Source: Flavobacterium psychroterrae (GTDB lineage: Bacteria > Bacteroidota > Bacteroidia > Flavobacteriales > Flavobacteriaceae). Taken from it: a stretch of 52,262 nt of DNA. Where the stretch lies: the NCBI RefSeq assembly GCF_018380615.1, contig NZ_JAGYVZ010000028.1, positions 1 through 52,262 of the forward strand, given 5' to 3'. The translations under genes and the position numbers were made by a program. Below the pieces are notes generated by a model. It ran no database searches, was not told where the DNA came from, and worked only from the letters and a program-made list of their open reading frames with translations. Below are positions 33,070-42,273 of the stretch, one piece after another (positions within the stretch are counted from its first letter, which is position 1; each line of letters begins with the position of its first letter).

Positions 33070-36000
33070 TTAATTTAGCTTAAAATTTATCTGCATTTTC
33101 TCTAATTCCATCAATAACTCGGTTGAAATTTTAATTTTTAACCTGCGACTTGGCATCGCTAATTTCGTTACCACCTTAATTTCCTCCACTTCATTGACTT
33201 CCTGAATTTTAGTTTCTTCGACTGGAGCATCTTCATTTTCACTTTCATTTTCGTCTACAAAAACAGCGTCATCAGCTTCCTCAAAATCAGTAGCGGTTTC
33301 AACCTGAACGAGACGTTTTGTTTTTTCTAACTCCATAATTTCAAAAGTCACGGTGTTATCTCCTTTATTTGCATTAAACAATTGGCTCAGGTTATGAATA
33401 AACTCTGTCTGTAAATCTTCTATATTTAATAGTAAAACCAGTTTTTTAGCAAAAGCTTCCAGAATATCCTGCAATTGTCTTATTTCAACAAATTGCATTC
33501 TTGGATCTGACTTTTTACCTGTATCGTGATTTACCCAACCATCTTTTACAACTATCTTCAGGAACGCAAAATTATTTTGAATCAGAAAATGACGGAACTT
33601 TAAATATTCCTCACCAAAAATCTTAAACTCAAAGCTCTCATCATATCCTTCTAAATTAAATACCGCCCAACCTTTTCCGTTTTTGGCAACACGATGTTGT
33701 ACATTATTAATAATTCCGGCAAAATTTAAATTTTTACCCACATATTCATTCATGCTTTTCAGGGCTTCTAATCGGGCATTACAGAAATATTTCATTTCAA
33801 ATCTAAAATCGTCCAAAGGATGTCCTGAAATATAAATTCCAACTACTTCCTTCTCTTTAGCTAGTTTTTCCATCGTGCTCCAATCTTCGCACGGAGGCAC
33901 AACCGGTTCATCAATCTGGACTTCACTTGATTCTCCAAACAAACTTACCTGTGATGAATTTTCGTTTTCCTGAAACTTCGATCCGTAACGAATTGCTTTT
34001 TCATAAAACGTAATTCCGTCGCCATCATCATGAAAATATTGTGCCCTTGTAGTTCCTTCAAAGGAATCAAAACCACCGGCAAGAGCCAGGTTTTCGATTG
34101 CTTTTTTATTGGCTGCACGCAAATCAATACGTTTAGCCAAATCAAAAATCGATTTGTATTTTCCGTCTTTTCTGCTTTCTACAATGGTTGCCACAGCTCC
34201 GGAACCCACTCCTTTAATAGCGCCCATCCCAAAACGTACTGCATATTCATCATTTACAGTAAATTTATAAAACGACTCGTTTACATCTGGTCCTAAAACC
34301 TGCAATCCCATTCGTTTGCATTCTTCCATAAAAAATGATACTTGTTTAATATCATTCATATTATTAGAAAGTACCGCTGCCATATATTCTGCAGGATAAT
34401 GTGCTTTTAAGTAAGCGGTTTGATACGCAATCCAGGCATAACAAGTCGAGTGTGATTTGTTAAAGGCGTAACTCGCAAATGCTTCCCAGTCTTTCCAGAT
34501 TTTCTCCAGAACTTTTGCATCATGACCTTTTTTTGCAGCTTGTTCAACAAATTTAGGCTTCATTTTATCCAGAACGTCCTTTTGTTTCTTACCCATCGCT
34601 TTACGCAAAACGTCGGCCTCACCTTTTGTAAAGTCAGCCAGCGATTGTGACAAAAGCATTACCTGTTCCTGATAAACCGTAATTCCGTAGGTTTCTCCTA
34701 AATATTCCTCACAGGCATCTAAATCGTATTTGATTTCCTCTTCGCCATTTTTTCTTCGAACGAAAGAAGGAATATATTCCAAAGGTCCCGGACGATACAA
34801 GGCGTTCATGGCAATTAAATCTCCAAAAACCGTTGGTTTCAGATCCTTCATGTATTTCTGCATTCCGGGTGACTCGTATTGGAAGATTCCAACTGTTTCT
34901 CCTCTTTGAAAGAGTGCATATGTTTCAACATCATCAATCGGGAAAGTATCCGGATCTAAATCAATTCCGTTTCTGTATTTTACAAGTTTAACGGTATCTT
35001 TTATCAAAGTAAGGGTCTTCAGACCCAAGAAGTCCATCTTCAGCAATCCTGCACTTTCTGCAACCGAGTTATCAAACTGCGTTACATATAAATCAGAATC
35101 TTTGGCTGTGGTTACGGGAACGAAATTCGTAATATCAGATGGCGTAATGATTACCCCACAGGCGTGAATTCCGGTATTTCGCATTGATCCTTCAAGGATT
35201 TTTGCCTGTTGAATGGTTTCTCCAGCCAAATCATCTTCATTGGCAATGGCGATCAATTCTTTTACATTATCAAATTCATCAGAACGAAGGGCTTTTTTAA
35301 CCTCGTCTTCGTTTTCAGAAATAAAACGCGCCAAATTCCATTTTGATGGCATCATTGCCGGAATCAGTTTTGCAATTCTATCGGCTTCAAACAATGGTAA
35401 ATCCAATACACGCGCCGTATCACGAATCGCTGATTTAGTTGCCATTTTACCGTAAGTGATAATTTGCGCAACCTGATTTTTTCCGTATTTGTTGATTACA
35501 TAATCCATTACACGACCACGACCCTCATCATCAAAGTCGATATCAATATCGGGCATGGATACACGATCCGGATTCAGGAAACGCTCAAAAAGCAAATCGT
35601 ACTTAATAGGGTCAATATTGGTAATTCCTAAACAATATGCAACGGCAGAACCCGCCGCAGATCCACGACCGGGACCAACAGAAACATCCATATTTCTGGC
35701 TTCGGCGATGAAATCCTGAACAATCAAAAAGTAACCCGGATATCCGGAATTCGAAATCGTTAATAACTCAAAATCTAAACGTTCCTGAATCGATTCTGTA
35801 ATTACTCCATATCGCTTTTCTGCGCCCACCATTGTAAGGTGACGCAAATATTTATTCTCACCTCGAACGCCGCCATCAGCTTCGTCTTCAACCACTACAA
35901 ACTCCTGCGGAATATCAAATTTAGGAAGTAATACATCTCGGTAAAGCGAGTAAATCTCGACCTTATCGACAATTTCCTGAATGTTGATAATCGCCTCAGG

Positions 36001-37614
36001 CAAATCAGCAAAGAGTTTTTTCATCTCTTCTGATGACTTATAATAGTATTCCTGATTGGGTAATCCGTAACGATATCCTCGACCACGACCAATTGGCGTA
36101 GCTTGTTTTTCACCATCTTTTACACACAATAAAATATCGTGAGCATTGGCATCTTCTTTATTTAAATAATAGGTGTTGTTTGTCGCAATTAATTTGACGT
36201 TGTGTTTTTGCGAAAATTCAATTAGGGTTTTATTAACACGATTTTCGTCTTCCTGATTGTGGCGCATAACCTCTAAATAAAAGTCATCACCAAATTGTTG
36301 TTTCCACCAAATCAAAGCTTCTTCTGCCTGGTTTTCACCAACGTTCAGGATTTTACTCTGGATTTCTCCGTATAAATTCCCGGACAAAACCATGATGTCT
36401 TCTTTATATTGTTCGACAATTTTTCGATCAATTCTCGGAACATAATAAAATCCTTCTGTAAAGGCAATCGACGACATTTTTGCCAGATTGTGATATCCTT
36501 TTTTATTCTTGGCCAATAAAACAACCTGATTTCCGTTGTCTTTTTTAGTTTTATCAAGGTGATTGTCGCAAACATTAAATTCGCAACCCACAATAGGTTT
36601 CATTTCGGTTTCTGTTGGCTCTTCGCCCGCTTCAACCAAAGCTTTGTTTTTTGCAGATGCCGCTTTATTGTGATTCATAACGGCGCTCACAAAGTGAAAA
36701 GCCCCCATCATATTTCCTGTATCCGTCATGGCAACGGCCGGCATTCCGTTTTTGGCTGTAGCCGCAACAATATTTGCAATTCCTATGGTTGATTGTAAAA
36801 CTGAGAACTGTGTATGATTGTGTAAATGCGCGTATTTTGCAGATTTAAAATCTTCTCTGTCAGAATGCGAAACTGTTGTTTCTTTACCAACAGATTCTAA
36901 CGCTTTTAACTGCTCTCTGATTTTATCAGAAGCCGCCTTTAAGTTGATGTGTTTTAAACCAATTAACGGAAATTCCTGTGGATTTCTATTTTGGAATTCC
37001 TTGAAGTAATCTTTTGGAACATCCAGTTCTTCTTTGGTAAAAACTTCTCTTCTTATTAATTCTAAGAAACAACGCGTAGTTGCCTCAACATCGGCAGTTG
37101 CGTTGTGCGCTTCTGCGAAAGGTTTATTAAAAAGATATTCGTGTAATTCGGTTAATGTTGGTAATTTGAATCTTCCTCCACGACCTCCCGGAAGTTTTAA
37201 TAATGAAGCCGTAACCTCGGTACAAGTATCCAAAACCGGCATAGAACCCATTTGAGAATCAACTCCCATTCTATGGAATTCAGCTCCCATAATATTAACG
37301 TCGAAACCTAAATTCTGACCAACGATAAACTTGGTTTTGCTTAAAGCAATATTGAATTTTTCCAAAACTTCGGCCAACGTGATTCCATCGGCTTCAGCCA
37401 ATTCAGTCGAAATTCCGTGAATACGTTCTGCATCATACGGAATATTAAATCCGTCAGGTTTAACCAAATAATCCTGATGTTCTATAAGCGTTCCCATTTC
37501 GTCATGCAATTGCCACGCGATCTGAATACAGCGAGGCCAGTTATCAGAATCGGTTATTGGAGCGTCCCAACGTTTTGGTAATCCGGTTGTTTCGGTATCG
37601 AATATTAAATACAT
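33070..37614 (-). CDS. dnaE: DNA polymerase III alpha subunit fused to a DEDDh exonuclease
   Basis: A 1514-residue replicative polymerase. Residues 1-190 form a DnaQ-like 3'-5' exonuclease with all DEDDh residues visible: Asp6 and Glu8 (FDTETTG), Asp105 (GQNLGFD), His170 and Asp175 (HNATADVEAT). A linker leads to a PHP domain (from about 260: YAHLHNHTQFSV), then the C-family polymerase core with catalytic Asp residues in MPDIDIDF (about 686-693), the tau/beta-binding regions and an OB fold (NFAGIINNVQHRV). In E. coli, proofreading is a separate subunit; here polymerase and proofreader are one chain. The gene is single, and the next gene downstream on this strand is 180 bases away. Confidence 0.96.
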   Translation of the reverse strand: MYLIFDTETTGLPKRWDAPITDSDNWPRCIQIAWQLHDEMGTLIEHQDYLVKPDGFNIPYDAERIHGISTELAEADGITLAEVLEKFNIALSKTKFIVGQNLGFDVNIMGAEFHRMGVDSQMGSMPVLDTCTEVTASLLKLPGGRGGRFKLPTLTELHEYLFNKPFAEAHNATADVEATTRCFLELIRREVFTKEELDVPKDYFKEFQNRNPQEFPLIGLKHINLKAASDKIREQLKALESVGKETTVSHSDREDFKSAKYAHLHNHTQFSVLQSTIGIANIVAATAKNGMPAVAMTDTGNMMGAFHFVSAVMNHNKAASAKNKALVEAGEEPTETEMKPIVGCEFNVCDNHLDKTKKDNGNQVVLLAKNKKGYHNLAKMSSIAFTEGFYYVPRIDRKIVEQYKEDIMVLSGNLYGEIQSKILNVGENQAEEALIWWKQQFGDDFYLEVMRHNQEDENRVNKTLIEFSQKHNVKLIATNNTYYLNKEDANAHDILLCVKDGEKQATPIGRGRGYRYGLPNQEYYYKSSEEMKKLFADLPEAIINIQEIVDKVEIYSLYRDVLLPKFDIPQEFVVVEDEADGGVRGENKYLRHLTMVGAEKRYGVITESIQERLDFELLTISNSGYPGYFLIVQDFIAEARNMDVSVGPGRGSAAGSAVAYCLGITNIDPIKYDLLFERFLNPDRVSMPDIDIDFDDEGRGRVMDYVINKYGKNQVAQIITYGKMATKSAIRDTARVLDLPLFEADRIAKLIPAMMPSKWNLARFISENEDEVKKALRSDEFDNVKELIAIANEDDLAGETIQQAKILEGSMRNTGIHACGVIITPSDITNFVPVTTAKDSDLYVTQFDNSVAESAGLLKMDFLGLKTLTLIKDTVKLVKYRNGIDLDPDTFPIDDVETYALFQRGETVGIFQYESPGMQKYMKDLKPTVFGDLIAMNALYRPGPLEYIPSFVRRKNGEEEIKYDLDACEEYLGETYGITVYQEQVMLLSQSLADFTKGEADVLRKAMGKKQKDVLDKMKPKFVEQAAKKGHDAKVLEKIWKDWEAFASYAFNKSHSTCYAWIAYQTAYLKAHYPAEYMAAVLSNNMNDIKQVSFFMEECKRMGLQVLGPDVNESFYKFTVNDEYAVRFGMGAIKGVGSGAVATIVESRKDGKYKSIFDLAKRIDLRAANKKAIENLALAGGFDSFEGTTRAQYFHDDGDGITFYEKAIRYGSKFQENENSSQVSLFGESSEVQIDEPVVPPCEDWSTMEKLAKEKEVVGIYISGHPLDDFRFEMKYFCNARLEALKSMNEYVGKNLNFAGIINNVQHRVAKNGKGWAVFNLEGYDESFEFKIFGEEYLKFRHFLIQNNFAFLKIVVKDGWVNHDTGKKSDPRMQFVEIRQLQDILEAFAKKLVLLLNIEDLQTEFIHNLSQLFNANKGDNTVTFEIMELEKTKRLVQVETATDFEEADDAVFVDENESENEDAPVEETKIQEVNEVEEIKVVTKLAMPSRRLKIKISTELLMELEKMQINFKLN

Positions 37615-37953
37615 AAGTTTTATGAAAAGACAATTTTATAAATTCCAAATTCCAATTCTCATCGTTGTAAATCCTTGATTATATGGATTATAAAAATTAA
37701 CAAATAAAATATGGAGCAAGTCCAAATTTACGCTTTTTTTGGAGAAAGAAAATGGTAAAATTTCATAAAAATCATTCTTATCAACTAATCAATATTTATC
37801 TTAAAATTCATTAAATTTCATAAAAATCATCTACTTGGATGTCGTAGTATTTCAATTAAAAAAACGCATAAAATCTCCCTTTAAATCTTGTTCTAATATC
37901 TAAAAAAAGGGCTTTTTATCTATAATTTTAAAATCTGAAAAACAAATTCAAAC

Positions 37954-38004
37954 ATGACAATTATTACTATTATTGTTATTTTTGTTATATATTTTTTACT
38001 ATAA
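37954..38004 (+). CDS. Candidate leu leader peptide rich in Ile, Val and Leu
   Basis: A 16-codon ORF, MTIITIIVIFVIYFLL, with six Ile, two Val and two adjacent Leu codons just before the stop. It lies 279 bases upstream of leuC in a 669-base gap with no other gene. Runs of the operon's own end-product amino acids are the mark of attenuation leader peptides in ilv and leu operons. I do not see a GC-rich terminator with a T-run after it; only a 14-base palindrome TTATTTCGAAATAA (38020-38033). AT-rich composition can produce such codons by chance. Confidence 0.45.
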   Translation: MTIITIIVIFVIYFLL

Positions 38005-38191
38005 ACGCTTATTTTGTGATTATTTCGAAATAAATTTGCCAGCTATCAAAAATTAAAGCAACTAAATCAAAATTAACCTAAAAAGAAAAGTAAAATCAAT
38101 TTATATTCATTCTACAATCAAATTCAATTACAAAAAAGCCATTCGCAATTTGTATTTTAGTTTGGGTATCGTATATAATGAAATATTGAAA

Positions 38192-38221
38192 TTGACGACC
38201 TTATATCTTTTTCTAATTTTG
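38192..38221 (+). promoter_or_regulatory. Promoter of the leuCDAB operon
   Basis: TTG (38192-38194), a 19-base spacer and TAATTTTG (38214-38221) fit the Bacteroidetes promoter pattern well. Transcription would begin near 38227, leaving a 57-base leader that contains a second short ORF. A transcript from here would not include the leader ORF at 37954, so two start sites are possible. Confidence 0.6.
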
Positions 38222-38234
38222 TTTTTCTATTACA

Positions 38235-38291
38235 ATGAGCAGGAAATTGCTGTGGTTAGAAATTACAATTAAAAAAAATAAAAATGAGTAA
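38235..38291 (+). CDS. Candidate Leu-rich upstream ORF overlapping the leuC start
   Basis: An 18-codon ORF, MSRKLLWLEITIKKNKNE, with Leu at positions 5, 6 and 8 encoded by TTG, CTG and TTA. It starts about 8 bases after the predicted transcription start and its stop codon (38289-38291) lies inside leuC, in a different frame, so translation of the two is likely linked. Slow decoding at the Leu codons could alter access to the leuC start. This is inference from position and codon content. Confidence 0.4.
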   Translation: MSRKLLWLEITIKKNKNE

Positions 38292-39678
38292 GACATTATT
38301 TGACAAAGTATGGGATTCACATGTAGTGCGTAAAATTGAAGATGGACCAGATGTGTTTTTTATTGACCGTCATTTCATTCATGAAGTTACGAGTCCTGTT
38401 GCTTTTCTAGGATTAAAAGCCAGAGACGTTAAGGTTTTATATCCTGAACGTACTTTTGCAACTGCAGATCACAATACACCAACTATAAACCAACATTTAC
38501 CAGTTGAAGATGCTTTATCTGCCAATCAGCTTAAAGCGCTTGAAGATAATGCTGCCGAATACGGAATTTCGCACTGGGGATTAGGTCACATTAAAAATGG
38601 AATTGTACACGTAGTTGGTCCTGAAAACGGAATTACTTTGCCAGGTGCGACTATTGTTTGTGGAGATTCTCACACGTCTACTCACGGTGCCTTTGGAGCT
38701 ATTGCTTTTGGTATTGGAACTTCTGAGGTTGAAATGGTACTTTCTACACAATGTATCATGCAGCCAAAACCAAAGAAAATGCGTATTAACGTAAACGGTG
38801 AATTGAGCAAAGGTGTGGGTCCAAAAGACGTTGCACTTTATATTATTGCTCAGTTAACTACTTCTGGAGGAACAGGTTATTTTGTTGAATACGCCGGAGA
38901 TGTTTTTGAAAATATGTCTATGGAAGGTCGTATGACCGTTTGTAACCTAAGTATCGAAATGGGTGCTCGTGGTGGAATGATCGCGCCTGACCAAAAAACG
39001 TTTGATTTCCTTGAAGGTAGATTATACGCTCCAAAAGGCGAAGCTTGGGATAAAGCGGTTGCATATTGGAAAACTTTAAAAACGGATGATGATGCTGTTT
39101 TTGATGCTGAATTAAACATCAAAGCTGCTGACATTGAACCAATGATTACATATGGTACTAACCCGGGAATGGGAATTGGTATCTCAAAACATATTCCGAA
39201 CGCCAATCAAGTTGAAGGTGGTGCGGAAACATATAAAAAATCTTTAGCCTATATGGGCTTTGAAGAAGACGATGTGATGATTGGAAAACCAATTGATTAT
39301 GTTTTCTTAGGAAGTTGTACAAACGGGCGTATTGAAGATTTTAGAGCTTTTACAGAAATTGTAAAGGGAAGAAAAAAAGCAGATAATGTTACCGCTTGGT
39401 TAGTTCCGGGTTCTCACGTTGTTGAAGCTCAGATTAAAGAAGAAGGTTTATTGGATATTTTGACGGAAGCTGGTTTTGTATTACGTCAGCCGGGTTGTTC
39501 AGCTTGTTTAGCAATGAACGATGATAAAGTTCCAGCCGGAAAATATGCGGTAAGTACATCAAACCGAAACTTTGAAGGTCGTCAGGGTCCTGGTTCAAGA
39601 ACTTTATTAGCAAGCCCAATTATGGCTGCCGCTGCTGCTGTAACAGGAAAACTAACAGACCCGAGGGAGCTGTTCTAG
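38284..39678 (+). CDS. leuC: 3-isopropylmalate dehydratase, large subunit
   Basis: A 464-residue aconitase-family protein. With LeuD it isomerises 2-isopropylmalate to 3-isopropylmalate in leucine synthesis. Conserved motifs include VVGPENGITLPGATIVCGDSHTSTHGAFGA, and the three cluster-binding Cys in FLGSCTNGRIEDFRA (about 344) and QPGCSACLAMN (about 404 and 407), which hold the 4Fe-4S cluster. The C-terminus SNRNFEGRQGPGSRTLLASP is typical. It is the first structural gene of leuCDAB. Confidence 0.97.
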   Translation: MSKTLFDKVWDSHVVRKIEDGPDVFFIDRHFIHEVTSPVAFLGLKARDVKVLYPERTFATADHNTPTINQHLPVEDALSANQLKALEDNAAEYGISHWGLGHIKNGIVHVVGPENGITLPGATIVCGDSHTSTHGAFGAIAFGIGTSEVEMVLSTQCIMQPKPKKMRINVNGELSKGVGPKDVALYIIAQLTTSGGTGYFVEYAGDVFENMSMEGRMTVCNLSIEMGARGGMIAPDQKTFDFLEGRLYAPKGEAWDKAVAYWKTLKTDDDAVFDAELNIKAADIEPMITYGTNPGMGIGISKHIPNANQVEGGAETYKKSLAYMGFEEDDVMIGKPIDYVFLGSCTNGRIEDFRAFTEIVKGRKKADNVTAWLVPGSHVVEAQIKEEGLLDILTEAGFVLRQPGCSACLAMNDDKVPAGKYAVSTSNRNFEGRQGPGSRTLLASPIMAAAAAVTGKLTDPRELF

Positions 39679-39755
39679 TCAATGACAATTGCAATAACAA
39701 TTTCAAAAATTCAATAAAATTGCTTTTAGATTTAAACATCGATTCTCATTTTCAG

Positions 39756-39796
39756 AAAATCTAAAATCTAAAATCTAAAATCCAAAAATCTAAAAT
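39756..39796 (+). repeat. Tandem AAAATCT repeats just before leuD
   Basis: AAAATCT is repeated three times, followed by AAAATCC, AAAAATCT and AAAATT, ending a few bases before the leuD ATG. It occupies the position of a ribosome-binding site and standby region. Confidence 0.8.
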
Positions 39797-39800
39797 TAAA

Positions 39801-40397
39801 ATGGCATACGATAAATTTAATACACTTACCAGTAGTGCTGTGCCACTACCAATTGAGAACGTAGATACAGATCAAATCATCCCTGCTCGTTTCCTGAAAG
39901 CTACAAAACGTGAGGGTTTTGGAGACAATCTTTTCAGAGACTGGAGATATAACGGAGATGATTCTCCAAAAGCTGATTTCGTTTTAAACGATTCAACTTA
40001 TAGCGGAAAAATCCTTGTTGGAGGAAAAAACTTCGGTTCAGGATCTTCAAGAGAACATGCTGCGTGGGCAGTTTATGATTACGGTTTTAGAGCTGTAGTT
40101 TCAAGTTTCTTTGCAGATATCTTCAAAGGAAACTGTCTGAACATTGGCGTTTTACCAGTTCAGGTGAGTCCTGAATTTGCTGATATAATTTTCAAAGCAA
40201 TCGAAGTAGATCCCAAAACAGAACTAGAAATCAACTTACCAAACCAAACGATTACTTTATTGGCAACTGGTCAACAAGAATCTTTTGCGATTAACGGATA
40301 CAAAAAAAACAATATGGTTAATGGCTTTGATGACATTGATTATTTGCAAAATATTAAAGAAGATATTGTGGCTTTCGCCGATAAACTTCCTTACTAA
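39801..40397 (+). CDS. leuD: 3-isopropylmalate dehydratase, small subunit
   Basis: A 198-residue partner of LeuC carrying the swivel domain. Motifs: PIENVDTDQIIPARFLK, ILVGGKNFGSGSSREHAAWAV (substrate-carboxylate binding) and SFFADIFKGNCLNIGVLPV. Length is normal for the subunit. It lies 122 bases after leuC; the gap has tandem heptamers. A hairpin with a T-tail follows before leuA. Confidence 0.97.
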   Translation: MAYDKFNTLTSSAVPLPIENVDTDQIIPARFLKATKREGFGDNLFRDWRYNGDDSPKADFVLNDSTYSGKILVGGKNFGSGSSREHAAWAVYDYGFRAVVSSFFADIFKGNCLNIGVLPVQVSPEFADIIFKAIEVDPKTELEINLPNQTITLLATGQQESFAINGYKKNNMVNGFDDIDYLQNIKEDIVAFADKLPY

Positions 40398-40420
40398 AAA
40401 ATCTTGTTCAATCTATTTAG

Positions 40421-40455
40421 ACCCGACAGGTTTTTGAAACTTGTCGGGTTTTTCT
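40421..40455 (+). terminator. Hairpin with T-tail between leuD and leuA
   Basis: ACCCGACAGGTTT pairs with AAACTTGTCGGGT with one G-T pair, then TTTTTCT follows. It looks like an intrinsic terminator inside the operon and may reduce expression of leuA and leuB relative to leuCD. Confidence 0.7.
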
Positions 40456-40477
40456 AGATTAAATTAGAAAACATAGA

Positions 40478-40590
40478 ACGCGGATAAAACGGATTTGCTA
40501 CGCAAAAACGCGGATAAAAACAGATTGTATTTTTTAGCTAAGGTAAAATCCGCGATAATCCACGTCTTCGCATTGCGAATCAGTAAATCA
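40478..40590. repeat. Dispersed repeat between leuD and leuA
   Basis: ACGCGGATAAAACGGATTTG and a direct partial copy, ACGCGGATAAAAACAGATTG, precede TAAAATCCGCGATAATCC, which is inverted relative to them, and TTCGCATTGCGAATCAG. No gene is present. Confidence 0.6.
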
Positions 40591-40647
40591 GCGTCAAAAT
40601 TAAATATGGATCAATAATACCCAGCCATTAGAAATTAGAATATCAAT

Positions 40648-42171
40648 ATGGAAAAAAGAAAAATTGAAATAATGGATACGACGCTTCGTGATGGTGAACA
40701 AACCTCCGGAGTATCTTTTTCTGCTGCAGAAAAACTGACCATTGCGCAATTATTGTTAGACGAATTAAATATTGATAGAATCGAAATTGCTTCTGCTCGT
40801 GTAAGCGAAGGAGAATTTCAAGCAGTAAAAGGCATTACATCCTGGGCAACCGAAAAAGGATATATTAATCGTATTGAAGTTCTATCGTTTGTAGATGGAG
40901 GAGTCTCAATTGATTGGATGATAAAAGCGGGCGCAAAAGTGCAGAATTTGTTGACAAAAGGCTCAATGAATCATTTAACGCATCAATTAAAGAAAACACC
41001 AGAACAACACTTTTCTGAAATTGCAAAAATTATCGCTTTAGCGAAAGAAAACAACATTGAAACCAATGTTTATCTGGAAGACTGGAGCAACGGAATGCGA
41101 AATTCTCCTGAATATGTTTTTCAGTTTTTGGATTTCTTAGCGACTCAGCCTATTAAAAGAATTTTACTTCCTGATACCTTAGGAATACTAATTCCATCTC
41201 TGACTTTTGAATTTCTTTCTAAAATTAGAGCAAAATACCCTCAGATTCATTTTGATTTTCACGCACATAACGATTACGATTTAAGTATTGCCAATGTTAT
41301 GGAAGCTGTAAAAGCAGGTATAAACGGACTTCACGTTACCGTAAATGGTATGGGTGAACGTGCCGGGAATGCTCCGCTTGAAAGCACGGTTGCCGTAATA
41401 AATGATTATTTACCGGAGGTTAGCATCAATATCAAAGAAACATCTTTATATACCGTAAGTAAATTAGTGGAGACTTTTACCGGATATAGAATTCCAGCCA
41501 ATAAACCAATTGTTGGCGATAACGTTTTCACACAAACTGCCGGAATCCACGCCGATGGTGACAATAAAAATAATTTGTATTTTAATGATTTACTTCCGGA
41601 ACGCTTCGGGAGAAAACGAAAATATGCTTTAGGAAAAACTTCAGGCAAAGCCAATATCGAAAAAAACCTTCAGGAATTAGGCTTAAAACTAAATAATGAA
41701 GATTTGAAATTGGTTACCCAAAGAATCATCGAATTAGGCGACAAAAAAGAAACCGTTACTAAGGAAGATCTTCCATACATTATATCAGATGTTTTGGACA
41801 GTCATACTTATCAGGACAAAATTACAATCGAGTCCTATATATTAATTCACTCTAAAGGAACACGCCCATCAACAACATTAAGTTTAAACCTTGACGGAGA
41901 AATCATAGAAGAACATGCTCAGGGTGATGGACAATTTGACGCTTTCATGAATGCACTAACCAAAATCTACAAAAGCAAAAAATTGACTTTGCCAAAACTG
42001 ATTGATTATGCCGTTCGAATCCCTCCGGGAAGTAGTTCAGATGCTTTATGCGAGACTATTATCACCTGGATCAATGACAGCGGAAAAGAATTTAAAACCA
42101 GAGGATTAGATTCAGATCAGACTGTTGCAGCGATTATTGCAACTCAAAAAATGTTGAATGTAATTCCTTAA
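40648..42171 (+). CDS. leuA: 2-isopropylmalate synthase (alpha-IPMS family)
   Basis: A 507-residue enzyme of the HMG-CoA-lyase-like family. The N-terminal TIM barrel has IMDTTLRDGEQTSGVSFSAAEK, the metal-binding HAHND, and GMGERAGNAPLE. A linker contains TAGIHADG and the C-terminal LeuA dimer/regulatory domain runs from about 380 (ITIESYILIHSKGTRPSTTLSL), the site of leucine feedback in the family. Within leuCDAB the natural role is condensing acetyl-CoA with 2-ketoisovalerate. It differs from classical LeuA in barrel residues (for example LEDWSNGMRNSPEYV), so a citramalate or related substrate cannot be fully excluded. Confidence 0.85.
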   Translation: MEKRKIEIMDTTLRDGEQTSGVSFSAAEKLTIAQLLLDELNIDRIEIASARVSEGEFQAVKGITSWATEKGYINRIEVLSFVDGGVSIDWMIKAGAKVQNLLTKGSMNHLTHQLKKTPEQHFSEIAKIIALAKENNIETNVYLEDWSNGMRNSPEYVFQFLDFLATQPIKRILLPDTLGILIPSLTFEFLSKIRAKYPQIHFDFHAHNDYDLSIANVMEAVKAGINGLHVTVNGMGERAGNAPLESTVAVINDYLPEVSINIKETSLYTVSKLVETFTGYRIPANKPIVGDNVFTQTAGIHADGDNKNNLYFNDLLPERFGRKRKYALGKTSGKANIEKNLQELGLKLNNEDLKLVTQRIIELGDKKETVTKEDLPYIISDVLDSHTYQDKITIESYILIHSKGTRPSTTLSLNLDGEIIEEHAQGDGQFDAFMNALTKIYKSKKLTLPKLIDYAVRIPPGSSSDALCETIITWINDSGKEFKTRGLDSDQTVAAIIATQKMLNVIP

Positions 42172-42174
42172 AAA

Positions 42175-42255
42175 TAGGGACAAAGGCTCAAAGGGACACA
42201 GGCACAAAGTTTTCCCTTTGCCACTTTGAACCTTTGCCACTTTGAACCTTAATAA
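42175..42255. repeat. Inverted repeat between leuA and leuB
   Basis: GGGACAAAGGCTCAAAGGGA followed by CAAAGTTTTCCCTTTGCCAC; then CTTTGAACC occurs twice, as CCACTTTGAACCTTTGCCACTTTGAACC. The left half (CAAAGGCTCAAAGG) inverts to the right half (CCTTTGCCACTTTG) imperfectly. It resembles the other intergenic repeats in size and placement. Confidence 0.6.
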
Positions 42256-42273
42256 ATAATAAATACAAAAAAA

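Noticed and set aside
34030..34296. Several plus-strand ORFs antisense to dnaE
   Set aside because: All lie within the conserved polymerase reading frame and have no recognisable domain.
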